From Planctomycetaceae bacterium (GTDB lineage Bacteria > Planctomycetota > Planctomycetia > Planctomycetales > Planctomycetaceae), in the NCBI GenBank assembly GCA_947479075.1, contig CANJZR010000161.1, positions 1-8,008 on the forward strand: 8,008 bases of DNA. Reading direction: 5' to 3'. The notes under the pieces were generated by a model. That model saw nothing but the letters and a program-made list of their open reading frames with translations. It was not told the origin of the DNA and searched no databases. A program made the position numbers and the translations under genes. Below are positions 1-6,340 of this stretch, piece after piece. Numbering within the stretch: position 1 is the stretch's first letter; each line of letters opens with the position of its first letter.

Positions 1-847
1 AGCACTGATCGACCGGCTCGTTGCGATTGGTTTACTCAAGTCCTTGCCCCCCGCGGAAGCGACCCCCAACCTCGAACAGCTGCTGACCGCAGAGCAGGCT
101 CCTGAGATTCAGCAATGGGCTGCAGAGTCGGTGAGCGAAATTCCAGGCAACGAAGCTGCTCAAGTTCAGATTCATGCCATCGCCCAGACCAGTCCGACCG
201 TCCGACGCGCGCTGCTCGATTCTCTGATCGGTCGTCGGGATCGAGCCCAGCTGCTGGCCCAGGCGATCCTCTCCGGTGAGTTCGCCGCCAACGAGCTCGA
301 TGGATCTCAACGGGAATTGCTGCTGTCGCGGCTCGACGAGTCGTCGCGAGAGAGTCTCTCCAAGAAGTTCGTCCCGGCGGGATCGGCCACTCGCAATGAA
401 GTCATCGCCAAGTACGCCCCCGCTCTGGCAGAGAACCCGGATGTTGCACGGGGACGCCAGCTCTTCCAGCAGCACTGCCGGACCTGCCACTTCCGACAAG
501 GGGACGGGCACCGCGTCGGCCCCGACCTCACGGGAGTCGCCGGTCGCAGCCCGACCGATATCCTCGCCGATGTCCTCGATCCGAATCGTTCGGTGTCCGT
601 CGACGGTCGCAGCTTCACTCTGGTCACCAAAAGTGGCGTCGTTCACTCGGGACTCATCGCGGGCGAAAGTGCCACCAGCGTGACACTGAAGAAGCCTGGT
701 GGTCTGCTGGAATCGGTCCTGCGAACAGAGATCGAAGAGCTGCGGTTCACCGGAAAATCGCTGATGCCGGAGGGTTTTGAACAATTACTTTCACCCGGCG
801 ACCTTGCGAATCTGATTGCATTTCTCAAGGATGCTAATACTCGCTGA
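1..847 (+). CDS. C-terminal part of a PVC-type haem-binding (cytochrome c) domain protein, truncated by the window edge
   Basis: The frame is open from base 2 to the TGA at 845-847, giving 281 residues; the true start lies upstream. Residues 1 to about 145 are helix-rich with spaced Leu/Ala, resembling the HEAT-like repeats that often precede this domain. From about residue 150 comes a single-haem cytochrome c domain: the haem motif CRTCH (Cys159, Cys162, His163; bases 476-490), a GPDLTG loop soon after, and near the end SLMPEG, whose Met255 is a candidate distal haem ligand (inference). This order, with a beta-rich stretch between the haem motif and the Met, is that of the putative haem-binding domain first described in Pirellula and Verrucomicrobium. 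In that family the proteins are exported and often carry an N-terminal dehydrogenase-like or propeller domain, probably acting in periplasmic electron transfer. The upstream domains, and so the substrate, cannot be seen here. Confidence 0.9.
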   Translation, partial: ALIDRLVAIGLLKSLPPAEATPNLEQLLTAEQAPEIQQWAAESVSEIPGNEAAQVQIHAIAQTSPTVRRALLDSLIGRRDRAQLLAQAILSGEFAANELDGSQRELLLSRLDESSRESLSKKFVPAGSATRNEVIAKYAPALAENPDVARGRQLFQQHCRTCHFRQGDGHRVGPDLTGVAGRSPTDILADVLDPNRSVSVDGRSFTLVTKSGVVHSGLIAGESATSVTLKKPGGLLESVLRTEIEELRFTGKSLMPEGFEQLLSPGDLANLIAFLKDANTR

Positions 848-881
848 CATTGCGGGTGCGTTTCGTCGTCACGGACAGGCG

Positions 882-908
882 ACCACTGAGGTTTCTGGAA
901 CCTCTGGT
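882..908 (+). other. Stem-loop after the cytochrome gene
   Basis: GAGGTT (888-893) pairs perfectly with AACCTC (899-904) around the loop TCTGG. ACCA (882-885) can add four pairs with TGGT (905-908) across a two-base bulge. It starts 35 bases after the cytochrome stop codon. No run of T follows, so it is a poor match to an intrinsic terminator; it may be a weak terminator, a 3' end protector or chance. Confidence 0.35.
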
Positions 909-930
909 GACTGATGTTTGCGTGTTCTCG

Positions 931-947
931 GGCGGTCGACTTCCGCC
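931..947 (+). other. Small leader stem-loop upstream of the ceramidase-like gene
   Basis: GGCGG (931-935) and CCGCC (943-947) form a perfect five-pair GC stem around a seven-base loop. It ends 12 bases before the Shine-Dalgarno sequence of the next gene, so it would sit in the leader of the mRNA. It is short and could be chance. Confidence 0.25.
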
Positions 948-959
948 ACAAAATCTTCT

Positions 960-963
960 GGAG
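960..963 (+). promoter_or_regulatory. Ribosome binding site deciding the start at 971
   Basis: GGAG stands seven bases before the ATG at 971. The open frame also holds an earlier ATG at 914, but the residues between 914 and 971 are not signal-peptide-like and no comparable site was noticed before that ATG. Starting at 971 puts a clean signal peptide at the N-terminus. Confidence 0.7.
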
Positions 964-970
964 TGAACCG

Positions 971-2317
971 ATGACTGGCTCGCAGCGGTTACGCCGTTTG
1001 ATGGCAATTTGTGTATTCGTGTTCGGACTTTGTGGAGCAATGACCTCGGTAAGTGCTGCGTGGAAGGTCGGATCAGCAACTTCCGAGATGGTGGCGGAAG
1101 ACACGATGGTGATCGGGGGCGGCATTGGTCCCGGCCTTGTGAAAGGACAGGAAGGCAAGCTGCAGGCCACGGCCATCGTAATTCAGGGCGATATCAAGCT
1201 GTGCATCGTGGCCGTCGACATCCTGATGATCAATCGCGATTACCTGGACCAGGCGGCTCAGCAGATCGAACAGGCGACCGGAATCCCGGCGAACAACGTC
1301 TTTATCAATTCCAGCCATACCCATCACGCTCCGTCGACAGTGACTGTCCATGGATACGATCGTGATGAGGAGTTCTGCCGTCGCACGGTGACCGCGATCG
1401 TTGAGGCAGCCAAGCAGGCGAACGCGGCGGCGGACAAGTCGGGGCCCTGCGAGGGGCTGTTCCGTTTGGGTCAGGAAGCCAGTGTCGGTCAGAATAGCCG
1501 TCAGTTGCTGAAGGATGGCAAGATCTACTGGATCGGTCCACGTGACGAGATGGTGCGTCCGACCGGCCCTTTTGATGTCGATCTGCCGGTGCTGGCTTTT
1601 CAGCGGGAAGACAAGACCTACGCCGGTCTGATCTTCAACCATTCGACGCACTGCATTGGCACCCGTTCCGGCAAGCGATCGCCCAGCTTCTATGGTCTGG
1701 CGGCTCAGGAGTTGTCTGCGGATCTGGGGACGAATGTCGAGTTCCTGTCAGGAGCCGCTGGCTCGACGCACAACCTGACTCTCGATTGCGATGAGATGGT
1801 GTTGCGAATGAAAGGTGCTGTCCGCGAGGCTCTGACAAAGGTCAAGCCGATCGAGTCGAATAAACTTGCCTCGATCAAGCGCGAGATCAACTTCCAGATG
1901 CGAAAGTTCGACGAAGAGAAGGAAGACAAGGCAGTGGTCGATTACTGCCAGAAGTACGCCCCGGGCGGAGCTGATTTCATCATCGAAGTGTTCCGCAAGA
2001 GTCGGGCTAAGCTCAAGGACCAGCAGGGGCAAACCCGCACCACCTGGATTCACGCCATCCAGATCGGAGATGTCTACTTCGTCGGCGTCCCAGCCGAGTT
2101 CTTCACCACTCACGGGATCGAGATCAAGCGGCGTTCTCCCTTCCGCAATACCTTTGTGTGCGGGCTGACGGATGACTACGTGGGCTACCTGCCCGACCGC
2201 CCCGGCTTTGAAGCGGGTGGGTATCAGACCTGGACTGGCCTGCACAGCTTCTCTGAAGTGGGGACTGGTGAAATGGTCGTTGAAGAGTGTTTGAAATTGC
2301 TGAATGAGCTGCAATAA
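971..2317 (+). CDS. Exported neutral/alkaline non-lysosomal ceramidase-like protein
   Basis: The product has 448 residues. It opens with a Sec signal peptide: Arg8-Arg9, a hydrophobic core at about 11-24, and a likely cut after SVSA (residue 29). The mature part matches the N-terminal domain of neutral ceramidases, zinc amidases that split ceramide into sphingosine and fatty acid. Visible zinc-site elements are the HTHH motif (His116, His118), His224 or His227 in NHSTHC, Glu376 in GVPAEF, and Tyr403 or Tyr406 in DDYVGYLP. The nucleophile region of known enzymes, a Gly-Asp-x-Ser loop, is represented by GAAGSTHN (261-268), which still offers Ser265 and Thr266. At 448 residues it is clearly shorter than the roughly 650-residue Pseudomonas enzyme, so the C-terminal immunoglobulin-like domain is absent. 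Planctomycetes carry many such short members, and their true substrates are not established; ceramide hydrolysis is therefore an inference. The next gene starts 45 bp downstream. Confidence 0.88.
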   Translation: MTGSQRLRRLMAICVFVFGLCGAMTSVSAAWKVGSATSEMVAEDTMVIGGGIGPGLVKGQEGKLQATAIVIQGDIKLCIVAVDILMINRDYLDQAAQQIEQATGIPANNVFINSSHTHHAPSTVTVHGYDRDEEFCRRTVTAIVEAAKQANAAADKSGPCEGLFRLGQEASVGQNSRQLLKDGKIYWIGPRDEMVRPTGPFDVDLPVLAFQREDKTYAGLIFNHSTHCIGTRSGKRSPSFYGLAAQELSADLGTNVEFLSGAAGSTHNLTLDCDEMVLRMKGAVREALTKVKPIESNKLASIKREINFQMRKFDEEKEDKAVVDYCQKYAPGGADFIIEVFRKSRAKLKDQQGQTRTTWIHAIQIGDVYFVGVPAEFFTTHGIEIKRRSPFRNTFVCGLTDDYVGYLPDRPGFEAGGYQTWTGLHSFSEVGTGEMVVEECLKLLNELQ

Positions 2318-2362
2318 GGGATGCTGCGGTGAGACTGGTCTCTTACGCAGGAGTTCTTCCGG

Positions 2363-2902
2363 ATGCTCAACTCAACGTTTCGACTATTCGTGCCGCAGCG
2401 ACGGACGGTGGCGGTATGGGCGGTGTTGTTGTCGGTGACGGCAGCCATCGCCCCGGGACTGCTGAGAGGTCAGGCCACGACAGAATCACCCGCAGCCAAG
2501 ACCGATGTCGATCCCAAGCTGCAGCTGATCGGCAGCCTCGCCTCTTCGCACGTCTACACGACATTCGGCTATATCGGTGTCGTGGCGGATAACACGAAAA
2601 AGGAGCTCTATGCTCCGGAGCTGGTTGACGATCTGATGCGGGAAGTGGTGGTGATCTCCGAATCGCTGATCAAGCAGCTCGAGGAGTTCCAGAATTCAAA
2701 CCTCACGGCATCTGATGCCGAAGCCGTGAAGGAAATCATCGAGATCTACAGACTCTTGAACCGTGAGTCGGAATCGCTGCGGGCCTATGCCAAGGACAAG
2801 AGCGAAGACAATCGCAACGCCTTTGACAAGCTGCGGGGCGAGACCTGGCCCCGGGTGGCCAAGCTGGTCGGGATTCCGGTCGAGACGCCCCCGGCGAAAT
2901 AG
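2363..2902 (+). CDS. Small exported helical protein of unknown function
   Basis: The product has 179 residues and I do not recognise its family. AGGAG at 2349-2353, nine bases before the ATG, supports the start. Residues 1-36 look like a signal peptide: a basic start (Arg7, Arg13, Arg14), a hydrophobic core at about 16-31, and a possible cut near LRGQA. After a short Pro/Ala/Thr-rich linker, residues about 50-170 are rich in charged and hydrophobic residues spaced as in amphipathic helices, suggesting a small alpha-helical bundle. The mature protein has no cysteine and no obvious catalytic or metal motif. It follows the ceramidase-like gene by only 45 bp, with no terminator-like hairpin between them, so the two are probably co-transcribed. 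A periplasmic location is inferred. Frame, start signal and codon use make it a convincing gene even though its role is unknown. Confidence 0.82.
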   Translation: MLNSTFRLFVPQRRTVAVWAVLLSVTAAIAPGLLRGQATTESPAAKTDVDPKLQLIGSLASSHVYTTFGYIGVVADNTKKELYAPELVDDLMREVVVISESLIKQLEEFQNSNLTASDAEAVKEIIEIYRLLNRESESLRAYAKDKSEDNRNAFDKLRGETWPRVAKLVGIPVETPPAK

Positions 2903-2936
2903 TTGTGCCTGCCCCGCGCAGTGCCAGAACTCGTGC

Positions 2937-2964
2937 TGACCTGAATTGAGGTTTCTGCGACAAT
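2937..2964 (+). promoter_or_regulatory. Weak candidate sigma-70 promoter for the ftsW/rodA-waaA pair
   Basis: CTGACC (2937-2942) and GACAAT (2959-2964) each match the -35 and -10 consensus at four of six positions with a 16-base spacer. The site lies in the 105-bp gap before the envelope pair, where a promoter would be expected. The match is modest and could be chance; planctomycete promoters are poorly defined. Confidence 0.25.
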
Positions 2965-2996
2965 CCGCCCGTACTCCGACTCGCCTATCACATCGC

Positions 2997-3003
2997 AAGG
3001 AGG
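2997..3003 (+). promoter_or_regulatory. Strong Shine-Dalgarno site deciding a GTG start
   Basis: AAGGAGG is a near-perfect anti-16S match, four bases before the GTG at 3008. The gap is short but workable. It selects the GTG start, as there is no in-frame ATG before the first membrane segment. Confidence 0.7.
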
Positions 3004-3007
3004 CTGT

Positions 3008-4144
3008 GTGTCGAGCGTTCATCGCATCCGGATTTGGCCGTGGATTGTTCCGCTGTGTACGGGCCTGCTCATGCTGGCCGGGCTGGCCGGGATTTCTCGC
3101 GGTGATGAGCTGTCGACAGGTGCACCATTCCTGCCGCGTCAGCTGATGTGGGTCGGAATTTCGCTGCCCGCATTGCTGCTGCCTTTGTGCGTCCATTACC
3201 GCCGGTTGAAGAGCATCAGCTTCTCTCTGTATGCAATGACGCTCATCCTGCTGTGTGTCGTCTTCTTCTGCCCGCCTCGCAACGGAGCCAGAGGCTGGAT
3301 TCCGCTGGGAATCGCCGATTTTCAACCCTCCGAAGTGATGAAGCTGGCGTTGATCGTGACGTTGGCGCGGTACCTGATGTATCGCCAGTCGCATCGAACG
3401 CTGTGGGGAATGATCCCCCCGTTTGTGCTGACTCTGGTTCCCGTGGTGATGATTCTGGTCGAGCCCGACCTGGGGACGGCGATTCTGTTCTTCCCGGTTC
3501 TGTTTGCGATGCTGTTCGCTGCGGGGACGCGGTGGTCGGCCCTGCTCTTCGTCGCCTTGCTGGGGGTGGCGAGTCTTCCCATGGTGTGGAAGTTCATGAC
3601 ACCCGAGCAGCGGTCGCGAGTGACCGTCTTGTTCCAACAGGAGGATGGCCGGTCCAGAAGCGGCGACGACTACCAGCTGCATCAGGCCAAACAGATGCTC
3701 GCATTCGGAGGGGCGTGGGGCAGCGATCGTTCCGGGATGGCGGTGTCCGATCCTTCGGCGTATCACCTGCCCGCTTCACGCAACGACTTTGTGTTCTGTC
3801 TGGTCGGAGAACGGTGGGGACTGGTCGGGTGTCTGGCGGTACTGACGACCTACCTGATCCTGCTGGCATGCGGGCTGGCGATTGCAGGCGGAACCGAGGA
3901 ACCATTCGGTCGTCTGGTCGCGACCGGAGTGACCGCCCTGCTCGGGACTCAGCTGGTCGTGAATACCGGTGTCACCGTCGGGTTGATGCCGATTACGGGG
4001 ATTACACTCCCGCTCATGAGCTCCGGGGGATCGAGTTTGCTCACGATCTGCTTCTCGATTGGACTGCTGATCAACATCGGAATACGTCCTGACTACGAGC
4101 TGTCTGGAGATCCCTTCCGCTTCACGGAGCCAGTCGCATCGTGA
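3008..4144 (+). CDS. FtsW/RodA/SpoVE (SEDS) family peptidoglycan glycosyltransferase
   Basis: The product has 378 residues, close to the size of RodA (about 370 in E. coli), with around ten hydrophobic segments. SEDS proteins are inner-membrane polymerases that join lipid II into glycan strands, working with a class B penicillin-binding protein. Family marks are RGWIPLG with QPSEVMKLAL (95-115), EPDLGT (152-157), a long extracytoplasmic loop, LPASRNDF (254-261) whose Asp260 matches the essential SEDS aspartate (Asp255 of Thermus RodA), and the C-terminal signature around NTGVTVGLMP and MSSGGSS (319-343). Whether it serves elongation (RodA) or division (FtsW) cannot be told from sequence, so no symbol is given; length leans to RodA. 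The GTG start follows a strong AAGGAGG. The stop codon overlaps the start of waaA by GTGA, so the two are probably translated together. Planctomycetes lack FtsZ and most bud, which makes the role of a SEDS protein here less obvious than in E. coli. Confidence 0.93.
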   Translation: MSSVHRIRIWPWIVPLCTGLLMLAGLAGISRGDELSTGAPFLPRQLMWVGISLPALLLPLCVHYRRLKSISFSLYAMTLILLCVVFFCPPRNGARGWIPLGIADFQPSEVMKLALIVTLARYLMYRQSHRTLWGMIPPFVLTLVPVVMILVEPDLGTAILFFPVLFAMLFAAGTRWSALLFVALLGVASLPMVWKFMTPEQRSRVTVLFQQEDGRSRSGDDYQLHQAKQMLAFGGAWGSDRSGMAVSDPSAYHLPASRNDFVFCLVGERWGLVGCLAVLTTYLILLACGLAIAGGTEEPFGRLVATGVTALLGTQLVVNTGVTVGLMPITGITLPLMSSGGSSLLTICFSIGLLINIGIRPDYELSGDPFRFTEPVAS

Positions 4145-5505
4145 CCAGCTGGGCCCTGAATCTTCTGTATTGCGGGCTGATTGCGATGTTTAGCCCGCTG
4201 CTGCTCTTTCGGTCACTCTGGCAGGGAAAGTATCGCCAGGGCTGGGGGCAGAGGTTTCTCGGGCGAGTGGAAGAGCGGACATCAACTGGTCCAGCGATCT
4301 GGCTGCATGCGGTGAGCGTTGGCGAGGTATTGATCCTCCGCACGCTGATTCCGCCTCTGCGTGAACGGGTCCCCGGATGCGAGATCTGGATCTCGACAAC
4401 GACGCACACCGGCTACGCAGTTGCGAAAGAGAAGTACCCCGACTGCAAACTGATTTACTTTCCGCTCGATTTCACGTGGGCAGTGAAGAATGCCCTCGAT
4501 CGGGTGAGGCCATCGATCGTGGTCCTGGTCGAGCTGGAGCTCTGGCCAAATTTCATCCGAGAGGTCGACTCCCGATCGATCCCACTGGTTCTGATCAACG
4601 GACGGATGAGTCCGCGCAGCTTTCGCGGGTACAGGCGTATCCGCTGGTTCATGTCCGGGTTGTGGAAGCATTTCACGCGAATGGCGGTACAGACCGAAGA
4701 GATCCAGAACAGGCTGCTGTCTCTCGGCGCGCCACAGGACCGCATCGTGGTCACCGGATCGACCAAGTACGATGGGATCGAGACGAACCGGCAGAACCCA
4801 CGGACGCAAGCGATTCGCCAACAGTTCGGCATCGGCGACGAAGAGACCGTATTCATCTCGGGAAGCACGCAGGCCCCGGAGGAAGGTTACGCCATCGACA
4901 CGTACCTTTCGCTACGGGATCGATTTCCCCGGCTGCGTCTGGTTCTAGTCCCCCGGCATCAAGAGCGGTTCGAGGAAGTGGCTGGGCTGGTCACGTCACG
5001 CGGGTTACCGCTGCTGCGTCGTAGTGTCATCAAGGCAAAGTTGTCCCCCAGTGGTGAATCCACGGTACCGGTCGACTCGCTGGTTCTCCGTGCTTCATCG
5101 GCATCGAACATCGCCGAGAAGCCGATATTGATGCTTGATACACTCGGCGAACTCGGGGCGGCCTGGGGTCTGGCCGACATCGCATTCGTCGGCGGAAGCC
5201 TCTCGAAACGCGGCGGCCAGAACATGATCGAGCCCGCCGCGTATGCCGCAGCTGTTTTATTCGGCCCGAATACGATGAACTTCCGGCAGGTGGTCGAACT
5301 GCTGCTGAGCGAGGATGCCGCCCGGGTGGTTCACTCGGCAGAGGAACTGCGACAGGTCGTTGGTGAGTTTCTGGAACGCCCCGATCTGGCCCGCCAGCTG
5401 GGCGAGACAGCCCGGACTGTGGTGCTAATGCAACAGGGTGCGACTTCTCGTACGATCGAGCTCATCGTGGAAGCACTCCGGCGTCGCAGTGGCCACATCG
5501 AATAA
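4141..5505 (+). CDS. waaA: 3-deoxy-D-manno-octulosonic acid (Kdo) transferase
   Basis: The product has 454 residues and transfers Kdo from CMP-Kdo to the lipid A precursor, the first core step of lipopolysaccharide synthesis, on the cytoplasmic face of the inner membrane. An N-terminal membrane anchor spans about 5-24. The GT30 N-domain follows: WLHAVSVGE (54-62), in which Glu62 matches the proposed catalytic base (Glu31 of Aquifex WaaA), STTTHTGY (85-92), VELELWPN (130-137), and INGRMSPRS with a nearby GY (152-164). The C-domain shows VTGSTKYD (204-211), LVPRHQERF (269-277), DTLGELG (333-339) and GGSLSKRGGQN (351-361) with a later FGPNTMNF (374-381), all close to the E. coli enzyme. Between RRS (293-295) and DTLGEL lies a linker about 20 residues longer than in E. 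coli WaaA. The start is GTG with GGAG at 4126-4129, and it overlaps the previous stop. How many Kdo residues it adds cannot be read from sequence. Confidence 0.95.
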   Translation: MTSWALNLLYCGLIAMFSPLLLFRSLWQGKYRQGWGQRFLGRVEERTSTGPAIWLHAVSVGEVLILRTLIPPLRERVPGCEIWISTTTHTGYAVAKEKYPDCKLIYFPLDFTWAVKNALDRVRPSIVVLVELELWPNFIREVDSRSIPLVLINGRMSPRSFRGYRRIRWFMSGLWKHFTRMAVQTEEIQNRLLSLGAPQDRIVVTGSTKYDGIETNRQNPRTQAIRQQFGIGDEETVFISGSTQAPEEGYAIDTYLSLRDRFPRLRLVLVPRHQERFEEVAGLVTSRGLPLLRRSVIKAKLSPSGESTVPVDSLVLRASSASNIAEKPILMLDTLGELGAAWGLADIAFVGGSLSKRGGQNMIEPAAYAAAVLFGPNTMNFRQVVELLLSEDAARVVHSAEELRQVVGEFLERPDLARQLGETARTVVLMQQGATSRTIELIVEALRRRSGHIE

Positions 5506-5607
5506 GCCTGTTACTGGATTACGAACTGCTCCACATACGTCAGGAACTCCATAGAAGGTCAGCGTTTCGCGCGGTACAGTGACAGGCGTCAGACGCTTAC
5601 AACTTTC

Positions 5608-5613
5608 GAGGAG
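5608..5613 (+). promoter_or_regulatory. Ribosome binding site deciding the start at 5621
   Basis: GAGGAG sits seven bases before the ATG at 5621. The frame stays open upstream to a GTG at 5579, but the extra 14 residues are basic, unlike the family, and would place this site inside the coding region. Confidence 0.72.
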
Positions 5614-5620
5614 ACCTCCG

Positions 5621-6211
5621 ATGGTACGCACTGCATCGACGATGTTACCCCTGGGCAGCCCCGCACCCGATTTTTCGCTCCCCAATGTGGATGGCCATAC
5701 CGTGTCACTGTCGGGATTTCAGGGGATGAATGGCCTGCTGGTGATCTTCATGTGCAACCACTGCCCATTCGTGATTCACGTCCGGCCCCAACTGGCCCAG
5801 TTCGCGAAGGAATACACTGCGAAGGGGCTCGGCGTCGTCGGCATCAGCAGCAATGATGTCGCTGAGTATCCCCAGGACGGTCCCGAGGCGATGAAGGTTG
5901 AACATGCATCGGCGGGATATGTCTTCCCTTACCTGCACGACGCGACTCAGTCGGTGGCCAAGGCCTACCGTGCAGCTTGTACTCCCGACTTTTTCCTGTT
6001 TGATCGTGACTTACGGCTGGTCTATCGCGGGCAGTTCGACGACAGCCGGCCCAAGACCGATATCCCCGTCACCGGAAGTGATCTCCGCTCTGCCGCTGAT
6101 GCACTGCTGGCGGGAATGCCCGTCGTGGCCGATCAAAAGCCCAGCATCGGCTGTAACATCAAGTGGAAGGCGGGGTCCGAGCCTGATTACTTCTCGGGAA
6201 CCTCTGCGTAG
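5621..6211 (+). CDS. Thioredoxin-fold, AhpC/TSA-like (peroxiredoxin-like) redox protein
   Basis: The product has 196 residues and no signal peptide, so it is probably cytoplasmic. It begins with the peroxiredoxin-type lead GSPAPDFSLPNVDG (12-25), then the active-site motif CNHCP with Cys45 and Cys48, preceded by the hydrophobic strand LLVIFM. Further family marks are SSNDVAEYPQD (76-86), GYVFPYL (99-105), AACTPDFFLFD (118-128) with the cis-proline loop, YRGQFDDSRP (135-144) and GCNIKWK (177-183). This matches a widespread conserved group of about 190-200 residues usually annotated only as thioredoxin family protein; its substrate is not established. Two further cysteines, Cys120 beside the cis-proline and Cys178 near the C-terminus, are available for thiol chemistry. 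It is flanked by gaps of 115 and 129 bp and may be transcribed alone. Disulfide or peroxide reduction is inferred from the fold. Confidence 0.9.
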   Translation: MVRTASTMLPLGSPAPDFSLPNVDGHTVSLSGFQGMNGLLVIFMCNHCPFVIHVRPQLAQFAKEYTAKGLGVVGISSNDVAEYPQDGPEAMKVEHASAGYVFPYLHDATQSVAKAYRAACTPDFFLFDRDLRLVYRGQFDDSRPKTDIPVTGSDLRSAADALLAGMPVVADQKPSIGCNIKWKAGSEPDYFSGTSA

Positions 6212-6340
6212 ATTCACGCCAAGGCGGGTGATCCCGGCTCGATGGTCCTTCGCCGTCTGAACCTTTAAACTGCGTCCTTCTCACGTGGCCCTGGCGCTCG
6301 GTCCGCGTTTCGTTACCCCTTCCCTCCAGACACGATTCTC

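Noticed and set aside
914..970. A longer form of the ceramidase-like protein starting at the ATG at 914
   Set aside because: The extra 19 residues are not signal-like and would bury the signal peptide; the ATG at 971 has GGAG at the right distance.
2331..2342. Palindrome GAGACTGGTCTC between the ceramidase-like gene and the next gene
   Set aside because: The arms leave a loop of only two to four bases and there is no T-run; too small to call a terminator or operator.
2696..3766. Long open frame on the - strand (356 codons)
   Set aside because: It lies antisense to the SEDS gene and the small exported gene; its product is rich in Arg, Gln and His with no family features, typical of a shadow in high-GC DNA.
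3148..4092. Second long + strand frame (314 codons) inside the SEDS gene
   Set aside because: Arg/Asp/Gly-rich shadow of the SEDS gene, whose motifs are unmistakable in the other frame.
5586..5596. Palindrome GCGTCAGACGC before the thioredoxin-like gene
   Set aside because: An 11-base palindrome alone is expected by chance in this window, and there is no second site nearby.
6225..6236. CGGG-TGAT-CCCG hairpin after the thioredoxin-like gene
   Set aside because: Only four pairs and no T-run; not enough to support a terminator.
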